In this document: positions 43,450 to 53,300 of the stretch, one piece after another
Position numbering within the stretch: position 1 is the stretch's first letter
Layout: every line of letters begins with the position of its first letter
DNA from: CAZDKK01 sp964506245
GTDB taxonomy: Bacteria; Eisenbacteria; RBG-16-71-46; CAIMUX01; WJJG01
Assembly (NCBI GenBank): GCA_964506245.1
Contig: CAZDKK010000003.1
Coordinates: 62,001 to 126,000, forward strand
Length of the DNA: 64,000 nt
Reading direction: 5' to 3'
Notes under the pieces: generated by a model
Told to the model about the DNA's origin: nothing
What the model saw: the letters and a program-made list of their open reading frames with translations, nothing else
The model's database searches: none
Program-made: the position numbers and the translations under genes

Positions 43450-44469
43450 CTACTTGGCCTGATAGATCTGGTCGAACACGCCCCCGTCTCCGAAGTGGGT
43501 GAGCTGGGCCCTGGTCCAGCCGCCGAACACCTCGTCGATGGTGACGAGCTTGACCACGGGGAACTGGTGCTTGTACTTCTCCGCCACGGCGGGCAGGTCC
43601 GGGCGATAGAAATGCTTGGCCACGATCTCCTGCCCCACCGGGCTGTACAAGTACCGGAGATACGCCTCGGCCAGCGCGCGCGTCCCACGCTTGTCGACGA
43701 CCTTGTCGACCACGGTGACCGACGGCTCGGCCAGGATGCTCAGCGACGGCACGACGATCTCGAATTCGCCCGGCTTCTCGTCCTTGAGCGCCAGCAGCGC
43801 CTCGTTCTCCCACGCGAGCAGCACGTCGCCGATCCCACGCTCGACGAAGGTGATGGTCGACCCGCGCGCGCCGGTATCGAGGATCGAGACGTTCTTGAAG
43901 ATGCGCGTCACCAGGTCGCGGGCGGTCTCGTCGCTGCCCCCGGGCTGGGCCAGCGCGTAGGCCCAGGCTGCCAGGTAGTTCCACCGGGCGCCCCCCGAAG
44001 TCTTGGGATTGGGGGTCACCACGTTGATCCCGGGCCTCCCGATGTCGTCCCAGTCCTTGATGTTCTTGGGGTTTCCCTTGCGCACGAGGAAGACGATCGT
44101 CGACGTGTAGGGGCAGGAATTGTGGGGCAGGCGGGATTGCCAGTTCTGCGCGATCAGGCCGGTGCCGGCGATGACATCGATGTCGAAGGCCAGCGCGAGG
44201 GTGACGACATCCGCCTCGAGCCCGTCCATGACCGCACGCGCCTGCTTGCCGGCACCGCCGTGCGACTGGTTCACGGTGACCTTCTTGCCGGTGCTGTCCT
44301 CGTAGTACTTCGCGAATGCGGTGTTGAAGTCCTGGTAGAGCTCCCGGGTCGGGTCGTACGAGACATTGAGCATCGACAGCTCTTCCGCTGCCACCGGCAC
44401 GGACACCAGGAGCCAGAGCGCGACCACCGAGGCCATCGGCCGCACCCAGACGGACAATGTTCGAATCAT
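43450..44469 (-). CDS. Periplasmic sulfate-binding protein
   Basis: A 339-residue exported solute-binding protein (signal peptide about 1-28, VPVAAEE). The family-typical stretches LNVSYDPTRELYQDFNTAF, VNQSHGGAGKQARAV, DVVTLALAFDID, NPKTSGGARWNYLAAWAYAL and the C-terminal FGGWTRAQLTHFGDGGVFDQIY identify the Sbp/CysP group. GGAGG precedes ATG 44469. It lies 63 bp after the ATPase gene and 103 bp before cysT. Sbp or CysP cannot be told apart here. Confidence 0.93.
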   Translation of the reverse strand: MIRTLSVWVRPMASVVALWLLVSVPVAAEELSMLNVSYDPTRELYQDFNTAFAKYYEDSTGKKVTVNQSHGGAGKQARAVMDGLEADVVTLALAFDIDVIAGTGLIAQNWQSRLPHNSCPYTSTIVFLVRKGNPKNIKDWDDIGRPGINVVTPNPKTSGGARWNYLAAWAYALAQPGGSDETARDLVTRIFKNVSILDTGARGSTITFVERGIGDVLLAWENEALLALKDEKPGEFEIVVPSLSILAEPSVTVVDKVVDKRGTRALAEAYLRYLYSPVGQEIVAKHFYRPDLPAVAEKYKHQFPVVKLVTIDEVFGGWTRAQLTHFGDGGVFDQIYQAK

Positions 44470-44532
44470 GATGACTTCCTCCAGTCTCGTCTGCATCAAT
44501 CCCTTCACCGCGCCATTCTTCCCGCCACGCGA

Positions 44533-46443
44533 TCAGATCGGGCGCAGGGGCTGCGCCCCGGCGGGTTCCTCCGGCACGGCGACTTCTTGAGAGCGCACGA
44601 TCAACACCGGCAGGCTGGAGAGATCGTTCACCAGCCCACCCATCAGACTCCCGAAACGGACGCGACCGCTGCGATCGGGGGCCGGGGCTCCCAGGACCAC
44701 CATCCCGTAGCCACCTTCCGCCACCTCGCGCAGGATCTGCTCGCGCGCTCGGCCGCGCCGCAGCGCTGTGCGCCCCTCCAGGCCCACCGCCGAGATCGTG
44801 CGCGCGCCCGCGGCCAGGAACCGCTCGCCCAGTTCGCATTCGTGGGGCGCGCCGTCTTCCGGGACCACGGTCAACAGGGTCGTGGCAGCGCCCAGGTGGC
44901 GCACCAGCCGCCCGGCGAAGAGCACGTCGTCCTTGCCGGGTTCTCCCACCGCGACGCAGATCAGCACGCGCTGCGGGACGGTGCTGTTGGGGGGCACGAG
45001 CAGCAGATGGTGCTCATGCGCGCCGAGAACCGCCTCGGCCGCCTCGACCACGTCTGCGGGCGGCCGGCCGTGGATGACGAGGTCGTACGGCTGGCGGGTG
45101 GCCTCGCGCTCGATCACATCGTCGTGCGCGCCGGCCGCGCTGCGCAACTCGAGCGCCGCCGGCCCGGCGCCGATCCGTTCGCGGGCCTGCTCGAGGTCGA
45201 GCTCATTGGCTTGCGGATCCTCGCCGATGCGCAGCACCGTCACGCGGGCGTGGGCGAAGCGCGCGATGTCGCCTGCCATGCCGACCGCCGCATGGCCGTG
45301 CGGCGTGCCGTCGGTCACCGCCAGGAAGCTCATCCCCGGGTGGGTGAGGGCGTGGATGCGCCTCACGCCGACCCAGGCGGTGCTGCCCGGTTCCAGCGGG
45401 TAGCGACGGGCCTGGTGCTGCGAACGGATGGCCTCGATCAGCACGTAATCGGCGCCGAATGGGGCCTGCGGTGCGATGGCCCGCACGCCCTTGAGCCCGG
45501 GCAGCCGCAGACGGATACGCTCGATCGAGCCGGTGAATCCCGTCTCGTCGATGATCGCCGGGCCCAGGAGCGGGTAGGCCAGGGCGTCGCGGGTGTCCTT
45601 GACCGCGACGTCCTCGGGGCGGAAGAGCACCTGCACGCGCCGGCCGCCCCCGGAGGCCGTGACCTGACTGTCGAGCGGGAAGCGGACCGGGCCCAGCGTG
45701 ACGCCCGTGGCATCGCAATCGCCGACCATCAGGTTGGCCTTGCCCAGGAACGTCGCCACGAACTCGGTCTGGGGATGCATGTACAGCTCGCCCGGCGGCC
45801 CGACCTCGAGCAGGCGCCCGAAGTTCATGACCCCCATCCGATCGGCCAGCTCGAAGGCCTCCTCCTGATCGTGCGTGACGAAGATCGTCGTCACGTTGAG
45901 CTCTTCCTGGATGCGCCGGAGGAAGCGACGCAGGTCGGCGCGGATCTTGGCGTCGAGGGCCCCGAACGGTTCGTCGAGCAGCAGCACTTCTGGCCGGTGG
46001 GCGAGAGCCCGGGCGAGGGCGACGCGCTGCTGTTGGCCGCCCGAGAGCTGGCTGGGCAGACGCTTCTCGAGGCCCACCAGGCCGACCAGCTCGAGCAGCT
46101 CGTCGCGCCGCCTGCGCCGCTCGGGCGCCTTGACCTTGCGGATGCGCAGGGGAAACTCGATGTTGTCGGCCACGTTCATGTGACGGAAGAGCGCATAGTG
46201 CTGGAAGACGAAGCCCACCCCCCGGCGCTGCGGCGAAAGACCGGTGACCTCGCGGCCGTGCAGGAGGATCCGGCCTCCCTCGGGGTTGAGCAACCCGGCG
46301 ATCAGGCGCAGCACGGTGCTCTTGCCGCTGCCACTGGGGCCGAGGAGCACGAAGAGCTCGCTGTCCGCGATCTCCAGGGAGACGTTGCCCACGACGCAGT
46401 GCGTCCCGAAGCACTTGGTGAGCTGCTCGAGCACAATGGACAT
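44533..46443 (-). CDS. cysA: Sulfate ABC transporter ATPase fused to two universal stress protein domains
   Basis: A 636-residue protein; normal CysA is about 340-365. Residues 1-240 are the ABC ATPase: Walker A GPSGSGKST (35-43), Q-loop near Gln81, signature LSGGQQQR (133-140), Walker B LLLDEP (154-159), His191. A TOBE-like region spans about 265-365. Two universal-stress-protein folds follow, at about 371-485 and 490-617. The second keeps the ATP-binding style GAPAPDRSGRVRFGS (585-599) before LPVLIV. The frame is continuous with no stop or indel. It is the first gene of the sulfate operon and has GAAGGA before ATG 46443. The added domains may bind nucleotide and tune uptake; inference. Confidence 0.93.
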   Translation of the reverse strand: MSIVLEQLTKCFGTHCVVGNVSLEIADSELFVLLGPSGSGKSTVLRLIAGLLNPEGGRILLHGREVTGLSPQRRGVGFVFQHYALFRHMNVADNIEFPLRIRKVKAPERRRRRDELLELVGLVGLEKRLPSQLSGGQQQRVALARALAHRPEVLLLDEPFGALDAKIRADLRRFLRRIQEELNVTTIFVTHDQEEAFELADRMGVMNFGRLLEVGPPGELYMHPQTEFVATFLGKANLMVGDCDATGVTLGPVRFPLDSQVTASGGGRRVQVLFRPEDVAVKDTRDALAYPLLGPAIIDETGFTGSIERIRLRLPGLKGVRAIAPQAPFGADYVLIEAIRSQHQARRYPLEPGSTAWVGVRRIHALTHPGMSFLAVTDGTPHGHAAVGMAGDIARFAHARVTVLRIGEDPQANELDLEQARERIGAGPAALELRSAAGAHDDVIEREATRQPYDLVIHGRPPADVVEAAEAVLGAHEHHLLLVPPNSTVPQRVLICVAVGEPGKDDVLFAGRLVRHLGAATTLLTVVPEDGAPHECELGERFLAAGARTISAVGLEGRTALRRGRAREQILREVAEGGYGMVVLGAPAPDRSGRVRFGSLMGGLVNDLSSLPVLIVRSQEVAVPEEPAGAQPLRPI

Positions 46444-46537
46444 GACATTCCTTCGCCCGGGTTGCTTGCCGGCCCTCGGGTCCGTCCCTGGCCCCAACGG
46501 GCACCGGCCGGACACTCAAGATGATCGGTCCAACCCG

Positions 46538-46578
46538 GTGACAGGGTCAGTCGAAATGCGGTGACAATGAGGTGACAA
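46538..46578 (-). promoter_or_regulatory. TTGTCAC direct repeats upstream of the sulfate operon
   Basis: On the minus strand TTGTCAC (46578-46572), four bases, TTGTCAC (46567-46561): an 11-bp period, the layout of PhoB-type boxes. A third copy, CTGTCAC, lies at 46544-46538, and a degenerate TTTCGAC sits at the 11-bp position between. No good -10 follows, as in activator-dependent promoters. The start codon of the ATPase gene is about 95-135 bp downstream. The operon encodes an OmpR/PhoB-type regulator, the obvious candidate. Confidence 0.55.
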
Positions 46579-46584
46579 ACGGGG

Positions 46585-47103
46585 TTAGCGCGCCATCCCG
46601 TCCGGGCCCCTGCCGCGGGTGCCCTGCGGCGCTGCACCCGGGCCCGCGCCCGATCCGGCTCCGACCGCGGACCCCAGGGCCGGTCCGGCGACCGGAGCGG
46701 AAGCCGCGCCGCCCGCCGTCGCCCGCACCTGCAAGGCCAGGACGTGGTGAAAGCGCACGGTGCGGCCGGAGGCGAAGGAACGGGTCTCGGCCAGGAAGCT
46801 CTCCAGCCCGTGGGTGGCGAGCAGCGCGAGCACCGCTTGGGCGCGGCTCTCGTGCGCGCTGCCGGCGATCGAGTAGACGTAGAAGTCCGTGGCAACGGCC
46901 CACAGAATCACCGAGCGATCGGTGGTGGTGTAGAGGCGGAATTCCGCGATGCCCTGCCCGGAGAGCTCGCGCTGGCTGAGGGTGCCCTCGCCCAGCCCCA
47001 GGACCGAGTCGATGGAGTCGTCCCGCTGGCCGGGCGGCTCGGCATGACAGGGCAGACCAGGGCCGTAGCACAGCACCGCCAGCACCACCAGCAGCGACCG
47101 CAT
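46585..47103 (-). CDS. Small exported protein of unknown function
   Basis: A 172-residue protein with a signal peptide (about 1-20, ending CHA). The middle (GQGIAEFRLYTTTDRSVILWAVATDFYVYSIAGS) is beta-rich, and the last 45 residues are Gly-, Ala- and Pro-rich and probably disordered. GGAGG precedes ATG 47103. It stands between the rocD terminator hairpin and the sulfate operon repeats. Family not recognised. Confidence 0.65.
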   Translation of the reverse strand: MRSLLVVLAVLCYGPGLPCHAEPPGQRDDSIDSVLGLGEGTLSQRELSGQGIAEFRLYTTTDRSVILWAVATDFYVYSIAGSAHESRAQAVLALLATHGLESFLAETRSFASGRTVRFHHVLALQVRATAGGAASAPVAGPALGSAVGAGSGAGPGAAPQGTRGRGPDGMAR

Positions 47104-47118
47104 GCAACCCTCCAACCA

Positions 47119-47143
47119 GCACGCGCGGTGTCACCGCGCGTGC
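47119..47143 (-). terminator. Hairpin after the ornithine aminotransferase gene
   Basis: GCACGCGCGGT (47119-47129) and ACCGCGCGTGC (47133-47143) form a perfect 11-bp stem with a 3-nt loop. It lies 7 bp after the aminotransferase stop on the minus strand and just before the ribosome binding site of the next gene, so it may separate the two transcripts or attenuate read-through. Confidence 0.6.
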
Positions 47144-47149
47144 ATCGGA

Positions 47150-48346
47150 CTACCGCGCCAGCACCCTCTCGATGCGGGGCACCATCCAGTCCAGCTCTTC
47201 GCGCTTGATCACGAGGGGCGGTGCGAAGCGGATGACGTTCTCGTGCGTCTCCTTGGCGAGAATGCCCTCGTCCCGCAGCGCTTCGCAGTAGGGACGGGCC
47301 TTGACGTTGAGCACGACCCCGATCAGCAGGCCCTTGCCACGCACTTGCTTGACGACCGGTGACTTGATCGCGCGGAGCCGAGCCATGAAGTACTCGCCGC
47401 TCTCGTGCGCCTTCTCGACCAGCTTCTCCTCGCGGATCACCCGCAGGGACGCGATGCCGACTGCGGCCGCCAACGGGTTGCCGCCGAAGGTCGATCCGTG
47501 CGTCCCCGGTGAGAAGACCCCCAAGACCTGCTTCGAGGCGGTGACGGCCGAGACCGGATAGGCGCCGCCACCCAGCGCCTTGCCGAGGATGTACATGTCG
47601 GGTTTGACGTCTTCGTGGTCGGCACAGAAGAGACGCCCCGTCCGCCCCAGACCGGTCTGGATCTCATCATCGATGAAGAGGATCCGGTGCTGGTCGCACA
47701 GCGCGCGCACCTGCCGCAGGTATCCGGCGGGAGGCACGATCACACCGCCCTCGCCCTGGATCGGCTCGATGAGCACCGCGACCGTATGGGGCGTCACCGC
47801 GGCGCGCAGCGCGTCGGCGTCGCCGTAGGGAACGAGCTTGAAGCCGGGTGTGAACGGGCCGAACCCGCGCCGGTAGCTCTCCTCGGAGGAAAAACCCACG
47901 ATGGTCGTCGTGCGGCCGTGGAAGTTGCCCTCGCAGGCGAGGATCTCTGCCTTGCCCTCGGGGACGCCCTTGACATCGTAGCCCCACTTGCGCGCGGCCT
48001 TGATGGCCGTCTCGACGGCCTCAGCGCCCGTGTTCATGGGCAAGGCCATGTCCATCTTCGCGGCCTCACACAAGTCTTTGAGGAAGGGACCCATCACTGC
48101 GTTGTGAAACGCACGCGAGGTGAGCGTCACCTTGTCGGCTTGCTCCTTGAGGGCCGCGACGATCGTGGGGTGGCGGTGGCCTTGGTTCAGCGCCGAGTAG
48201 GCGGAGAGGCAGTCGAGGTACTTGTTGCCGTCGGCGTCCCAGACCCAGACGCCCTCAGCCCGGTCGATGACGACATCGAGCGGATGGTAGTTGTTGGCGC
48301 TGTAGGTCTCGGCGAGATGGATCAGATCTTGGCTCTTGGCTCCCAT
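47150..48346 (-). CDS. rocD: Ornithine aminotransferase
   Basis: A 398-residue class III PLP aminotransferase that transfers the delta-amino group of ornithine to 2-oxoglutarate, linking arginine breakdown with proline and glutamate. Characteristic stretches are AETYSANNYHPLDVVIDRAEGVWVWD at the N terminus, YLDCLSAYSALNQGHRHP, NTGAEAVETAIKAARKWGY, FIDDEIQTGLGRTG and the PLP lysine in ILGKALGGGAYPVSA. GGAGG precedes ATG 48346. Length fits. An arginine source could be peptides released by the exported proteases; this link is speculative. Confidence 0.95.
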   Translation of the reverse strand: MGAKSQDLIHLAETYSANNYHPLDVVIDRAEGVWVWDADGNKYLDCLSAYSALNQGHRHPTIVAALKEQADKVTLTSRAFHNAVMGPFLKDLCEAAKMDMALPMNTGAEAVETAIKAARKWGYDVKGVPEGKAEILACEGNFHGRTTTIVGFSSEESYRRGFGPFTPGFKLVPYGDADALRAAVTPHTVAVLIEPIQGEGGVIVPPAGYLRQVRALCDQHRILFIDDEIQTGLGRTGRLFCADHEDVKPDMYILGKALGGGAYPVSAVTASKQVLGVFSPGTHGSTFGGNPLAAAVGIASLRVIREEKLVEKAHESGEYFMARLRAIKSPVVKQVRGKGLLIGVVLNVKARPYCEALRDEGILAKETHENVIRFAPPLVIKREELDWMVPRIERVLAR

Positions 48347-49056
48347 GGTGCTCCCTCCTGCCCGTACACATGATCGGAACAAACGGCATGAAAGAATACC
48401 AGTGCTGCCGTCCTACCAGGAAGGAGTTTCGGCAAGTGCGGTCCCGGTCGGGACCGGCCAGCGATTGCTCGCCGCCGGACCATGGGGGGATCGGCGGTCA
48501 GGCCCCGCTCGCAGTCGTTACCCGGACCCCGGCCGGGCCGCCCTTTTCTGCCGCGCGCTCTGGCTGCTGCCCGTATCCGATTCCGGAGAATGCGGTTACA
48601 CCCCACGGCTCCCCAATCCTCGTGCCACAACCCGCCGGTGAGCGGGCACGAGGACGGGCCGGTCCTTTGGATCCAGCATCGGCGACCCCCCTAAGGAGGG
48701 GACCGCGGAGAGCCGCTGGCCAAGCACAATCAGCCTGCGCAGCGCTCCCCGTGGGGATCACCACCCTGGACATACCGGCCCGTTGCCCTCCCCGAAGTAT
48801 GGTCGCGCCGGGCCAGATGAGCCTGCAGGAAATGTCCCCGAATGCTGAGGATCAACTGCGCCGGCCTCCGGAGACCACCGGGGGCACGGGTACTCGACTC
48901 TTCATAAGCAACTGTAAGCCAATCTGTTACATGCCTGAGGCCTCTCGCGCGCCAGGCGAGTGGCCCGGGGCCAGGTTCGTGGCCAAGCGAAAGCCCCGGG
49001 ACGCGCAGATGAGTGCTGTTCCGGGGCAGTTCGATCGGTCCGCGCGGTCGGGCCGA
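48347..49056. other. 710-bp intergenic region without a gene
   Basis: Between the start of rocD and the end of the carboxypeptidase gene, both minus strand. I find no frame with a good start and ribosome binding site. A small hairpin CCCCT-AAGG-AGGGG lies near 48690-48705. A lower-GC patch at about 48895-48935 holds TGTAA-N9-TTACA, perhaps a regulator site. The length is unusual for this compact genome, so a non-coding RNA or a decayed gene is possible but not supported. Confidence 0.4.
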
Positions 49057-50220
49057 TCAGTGGAGCAGCTTGTCGAAGAAACTGCCCTCCGCCACCCGTT
49101 CGGCCGCCACGATCGGCACCTCGCCCAACTCCGCGCCGTCCAGCACCGCCACCGCCTTGCCGACGACCTGCCCCGCCTCGACCGGCGCCACCAGGTCATC
49201 CTCGAGCCGCTTCTCGATGACGACCGAGCCGATCTGCTCCTTGCGCAGCGAAAGGGTCAGCGGCTCGGCCAGCGTGACGGGCACGCTGCGCGCCTTGCCA
49301 TCCCTGACCCTCACCGGTTGGAGCTGCTCGCTGGCTCTGTCGAGCAGGGTGTGACGGCTGTACAAGTTGAATCCGTAGGTGAGCAAGCGGCTGGCCTCGG
49401 TGGCGCGTTGCCGGTCGGTCGGCGCGCCCATGACCACGGCGATCAGGCGGCGATCCTTCTGGACCGCCGTGGCGGTGATGCAGAAACCCGCTTCATGGTG
49501 ATACCCGGTCTTCAGGCCATCCAGGCCGCGGTATTTCCCGATGAGCCGGTTCGGGCTGTGGAGGGTGAACTCGCCATTGCGAAAGGGGGCGCTCTCCATC
49601 GATCCCCAGCGCAGGGATTCGGGGTGCTTGATCAACTCGCGGGCGAGGATCGCCATGTCATAGGCGCAGCTGATGTCCGCGCTCTGGCCCCTTTCCGGGG
49701 GCAGGCCGTGGACCGAGTGAAACTGCGTGTCGTTCATGCCCAGCTCGGCCGCGCGGATGTTCATCATGTCGATGAAGGCTTCCTTCGACCCCGCGTGGTG
49801 CTCGGCCAAGGCGAGGGCGGCGTCGTTGGCCGAGTGGATGGCCAGTGCCATCAGCAGCTCCTCGATCGTGAACACCTCGCCCTGCTTCAGGTAGACCTGC
49901 GAGCCGCCGACCTTGCTGGCCCGGCCCGACACCACCACGGTGTCCGCCAGGCTGATCTCTCCGCGTCCGGCTGCCTCGAGCAGGAGCAGCTCGGTCATCA
50001 TCTTGGTCATCGAGGCCGGTTCGTGCGGTTCGTGCGCGCGCACCGCTACCAGCAGGTCACCGGTCTCGGGTTCCAGGACCACCGCGGAGAAGAACTCCCC
50101 GGTGATCGTCGCGGCCGAAGGGGTCGCCGGCGATGCGCTGTCGGTTGCCTGGGCCCGCGGAAGTGAGCCTGCAAAGAGCAGGCTCAGGATGCAGAATGCA
50201 AAACACACCTGGCGAGTCAA
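49057..50220 (-). CDS. D-alanyl-D-alanine carboxypeptidase (penicillin-binding protein 5/6 type)
   Basis: A 387-residue S11-family serine peptidase that trims the terminal D-Ala from peptidoglycan stem peptides in the periplasm. The three motifs are SMTK (with the nucleophilic Ser), SAN and KTG (LKTGYHHEAG), followed by a PBP5-type C-terminal beta domain. I choose the TTG at 50220: AAGGAG is 9 bp upstream, and the protein then opens with a clean signal peptide (about 1-25, ending AQA). The ATG further upstream would lie within the promoter (50279-50307). No C-terminal amphipathic anchor is obvious. Confidence 0.92.
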   Translation of the reverse strand: MTRQVCFAFCILSLLFAGSLPRAQATDSASPATPSAATITGEFFSAVVLEPETGDLLVAVRAHEPHEPASMTKMMTELLLLEAAGRGEISLADTVVVSGRASKVGGSQVYLKQGEVFTIEELLMALAIHSANDAALALAEHHAGSKEAFIDMMNIRAAELGMNDTQFHSVHGLPPERGQSADISCAYDMAILARELIKHPESLRWGSMESAPFRNGEFTLHSPNRLIGKYRGLDGLKTGYHHEAGFCITATAVQKDRRLIAVVMGAPTDRQRATEASRLLTYGFNLYSRHTLLDRASEQLQPVRVRDGKARSVPVTLAEPLTLSLRKEQIGSVVIEKRLEDDLVAPVEAGQVVGKAVAVLDGAELGEVPIVAAERVAEGSFFDKLLH

Positions 50221-50278
50221 AGCCCGTAACTCCTTCTCATATTTTCCCTTGAGTCGACCAGCTCGGGAGAACCGGCTG

Positions 50279-50307
50279 AAAGTAGACCCGTTCCCGGAGC
50301 CTGTCAA
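50279..50307 (-). promoter_or_regulatory. Promoter of the carboxypeptidase gene
   Basis: On the minus strand TTGACA (50307-50302), 17 bp, TACTTT (50284-50279), about 55 bp before the TTG start. It supports the choice of the internal TTG over upstream starts. Confidence 0.65.
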
Positions 50308-50383
50308 GAAAGAGGCACGGGGCGTGCCGCGAGGGACCTCGGGGGTCCCTCGCGCGAGGATCTGGCCGGCTGTGAGCGACCCT

Positions 50384-53300
50384 CTAGCGCGCCAGGATCG
50401 CCCGTTGTCCGCGCTCCCCGTCCGGGGTGCTCAAGCGCACGAAGTAGACCCCCGATCCCGCGCTCGCGCCCGACGCGTCCCGTCCATCCCAGGCGACGGC
50501 GTGCTGGCCCGCGCCGACCGGGCCGTGAATCAGACGGCGCACCACGCGGCCACTCACGTCGTGGATCCGCAGGTNNNNNNNNNNCGACAGGGCACGGCGC
50601 GGGCAGCGCGAAGCGGATTTCGACCGAGCCGCCGAGGACGCTCGCGGTCGACAGCGAGAGCCGCGGCCCGAGCTGCGCCGGCTGCTCACCCGTTCCTGCC
50701 AGGTTGTACTGCGCCACGGCGATAAAGTCGTCGATCGCGCCCTCGTCCAGCGACGGCTCGGGCCGCCCGTCCACCACGAAGCGGAACTGGACAAGGCGCG
50801 GGTCCGGAATCACCTGGGTCAGCTCCACCGTGACCTCCTGCCAGACCGGGTTGGGGTTGAATCCCGTGGCGTGGTGGATCACCTGCCAGGCCCCGCCGTC
50901 GTTGCTCGCGGCGACATCCATCGCGGCGTCCGTGCCGGCGAAGCACTGGAACCAGCGCTGGAATCGCACGGTGACGAGATCTGCGCCCGAGAAGTCGTAC
51001 TGGGGCGAGAGGAGCGTGGTGCGCCCGTCCGCGTCGGTGTCCCAGGCATACCCGCCGTCGTACTGGCCGGTCACCCAGCAGGCCACGCCGGGTTCGGGCG
51101 TGGTATCGTCCTCGGGCTGCATGACGAACGGGCCCACCAGCACGGACAAGGGATCGACGCGCGTCCAGATGCCCTGGGTCGCGTTGTCCCCGGGCGCGCC
51201 GACGGTCCAGTCGCACTCGGTCTCGAAGGGCTCGTAGATGCTCACGACCTCCGACTCGTGCAGCTCGCCCGGCGCCTCGCGGGGGTCGGTCAGGTGGTGG
51301 CCCGCCTGATCGGCGGCGTAGATGTAATACTCCAGCAGCGTGCCGGGTTGCAGGCCGGGCAGCTCGGCGGCCCACACGGTGTCCTCCCCCGTGGGGACCA
51401 TCGCCTCGGCCACGAACTCGGGTGCGCCGGCCGGACGGTAGTAGACGAGCACCGAATCCGGATTCATCTCGCTGTGCAAGGCGTAGACCTCGGCCTCGAC
51501 GTGCACGGTCTGTTCGTGCGGAGCCGCGAGGTAGGGTAACGCCATGTGATGGATCACCACGTCGGTGAACATCTCGGGGCACGGGAAGCCGTGGCCCACG
51601 GCCGCCGGGCAGATGTCGGCCCAGTTCGGGGTGCCGCTGTCCAGGTTGCCATCGTCGTCGTCGGCCAGGTAGGTCCACCAGACCTGCTCGGGCTGCGTCA
51701 TCGGCAGGCCGAGCACGCGCGCGAAGTGCCAGAGCTCGCTGGCCCGCCGGTGGCCCGCCTCGGGACCGAGGGTGGCCATCAAGTTCTGCCGCATATCCCA
51801 GTAGAAGCCGGCCAGGATCTGCCCGTCGTGGTGGCCTTCCCCGGTCAGGCTGTCGGGCCAGGTCATCAGGTTCTGTGAGTTGCGGATGCCGTGCTCGCAG
51901 TCGAGGTAGAATCCGAGCCCCACCTGTGACTCGTTCGTCAGGTAGTTGCCGATCACGTCCGAGTTGGCCTCGTGCACATCGGTGGGCGGGTCGGTCGGAC
52001 CGTACATGAAGTCGGTGATGCCGTGGCAGTACTCGTGATGGACCACGTCCGCGAGCTGGCCGGTGTTGGCGCAGGTCGTGGTGGCGTGGAAAAAGTTGAT
52101 GCTCGTGCCGTTCCAGAAGGCGTTGCACGCCTGCTGCAAGTTGACGTTGGCCGGCAGCTGCCAGTCGAGATCGACCCAGCTCGGGTCGAGCGACTTGACG
52201 AACTCGTGGGCCCGGTTGGCTTGGAAGAAGACGTCGCGCTCGTCCATGCGCGCGTTGGTGTCATCCCAGTGCAGCGCGAAGGGCACACCGGGGATGATCT
52301 CGCCTAGGAAGAGCGCATCGTCGCCCACGACGTTGTCGACGACGAACCAGGGGCCGCGCATCGTTGCGCGAATCGACTCGGGCTCGGTGCCGGCCCAGGG
52401 GATCAGGAAGGCGCCGCTCGCATCGGTCGTGTCGGCGCCCACGCCGGGGACCTCGACCGTCAGGAGCTGCACGGGCCAGTCGGCCGCGCCGAAGCACCAG
52501 CCGTGCCCCTCGAGCTCGCCGTCGGCGACGCCGCTCAGATCGGCGGTGCGCAGGACGTTCTGGATCTGGAGCAACTCGCCGCTCACCGCGTCGACGTCGA
52601 CCAGCCAGGCGGCGAGCGGCTCCTGGAAGAACGCATCGACGCGATAGACCAGCCGGCCCTCGGTGGCCGAGACGGGCAGAACACCGAGCTGCTGGACCTC
52701 GCAGCGATCAGCGGGACCGACCGCCGCCGGAGCGAGGCCGCGCGCGGCGAGCGCACGGCGGGTCGCGCTGAGCGCGCCGGCGCGGTCGAGCACCGCCTGC
52801 CGCGGGGCGCGCAGGAGCGGCCAGAGATCGCCTCCGAACGCGGCGATGCGGCCGGTCTCGGTCATGGCGACCGTGAAGCGCGAGCCGATCACGGGCAGGT
52901 CCCCGAGCCGCTGGGTGAAGTGCACGGACCACTTGCCCAGACCTTGGCTGACCCGCACGAGGGCGAGGTCGCCGGCGTCGATCGGTCCCAGCGCCGCACC
53001 GGCATCGATGAAGCTGCGCGCCACGCGCTCGGCGGCGGCGGCGTCGAGCACCGCCTCACCCGTGCTGACGCCGGAACCCGTCACGAGCCGGGGGGTGAGG
53101 GTGACCGGGTTCCAGGACAGGGCCTGCCAGCGGCCGCCCACGCGCTGCGCGAACAGGGTCAGGCTGCGCTCGGTGCGCAGCCGGTCGGCGGCGGAGAGGT
53201 CTCCGGCGCCGCCGTTGAGCGCGCGCGTGATGGCTTCGGGACTCTGCGCCAGCAGCTCGTCTGCGGCGAGGTGCGAGTCCACCGGCCGCAGGGCCTGCGC

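Noticed and set aside
41990..46443. Reading the ABC importer as a phosphate or molybdate system because of the PhoB-like regulator and repeats
   Set aside because: The binding protein and both permeases carry clear sulfate/thiosulfate family stretches; no pst, phoU or mod genes are present.
43285..46524. A plus-strand open frame of over 1000 codons opposite the sulfate operon
   Set aside because: It is antisense to well-supported genes, rich in Arg, Gly, His and Asp, has no ribosome binding site, and is the expected mirror of high-GC codon use.
48680..48780. Possible riboswitch upstream of rocD (glycine, cobalamin and SAM types considered)
   Set aside because: None of the conserved core sequences of these classes could be found on either strand.
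48895..48940. TGTAA-N9-TTACA as a defined regulator site
   Set aside because: The arms are only 5 bp and no matching regulator or promoter is adjacent; kept only as a remark in the intergenic entry.
50221..50307. Upstream ATG as start of the carboxypeptidase gene
   Set aside because: It would lie upstream of the -10 box at 50279-50284 and adds a polar segment before the signal peptide; the TTG at 50220 has AAGGAG.
50304..50574. C-terminal end of the metalloprotease read straight through the Ns
   Set aside because: That frame gives an Arg- and Pro-rich tail unlike any family; the other frame gives the expected FlgD-like tail, so the gap length is an artefact.
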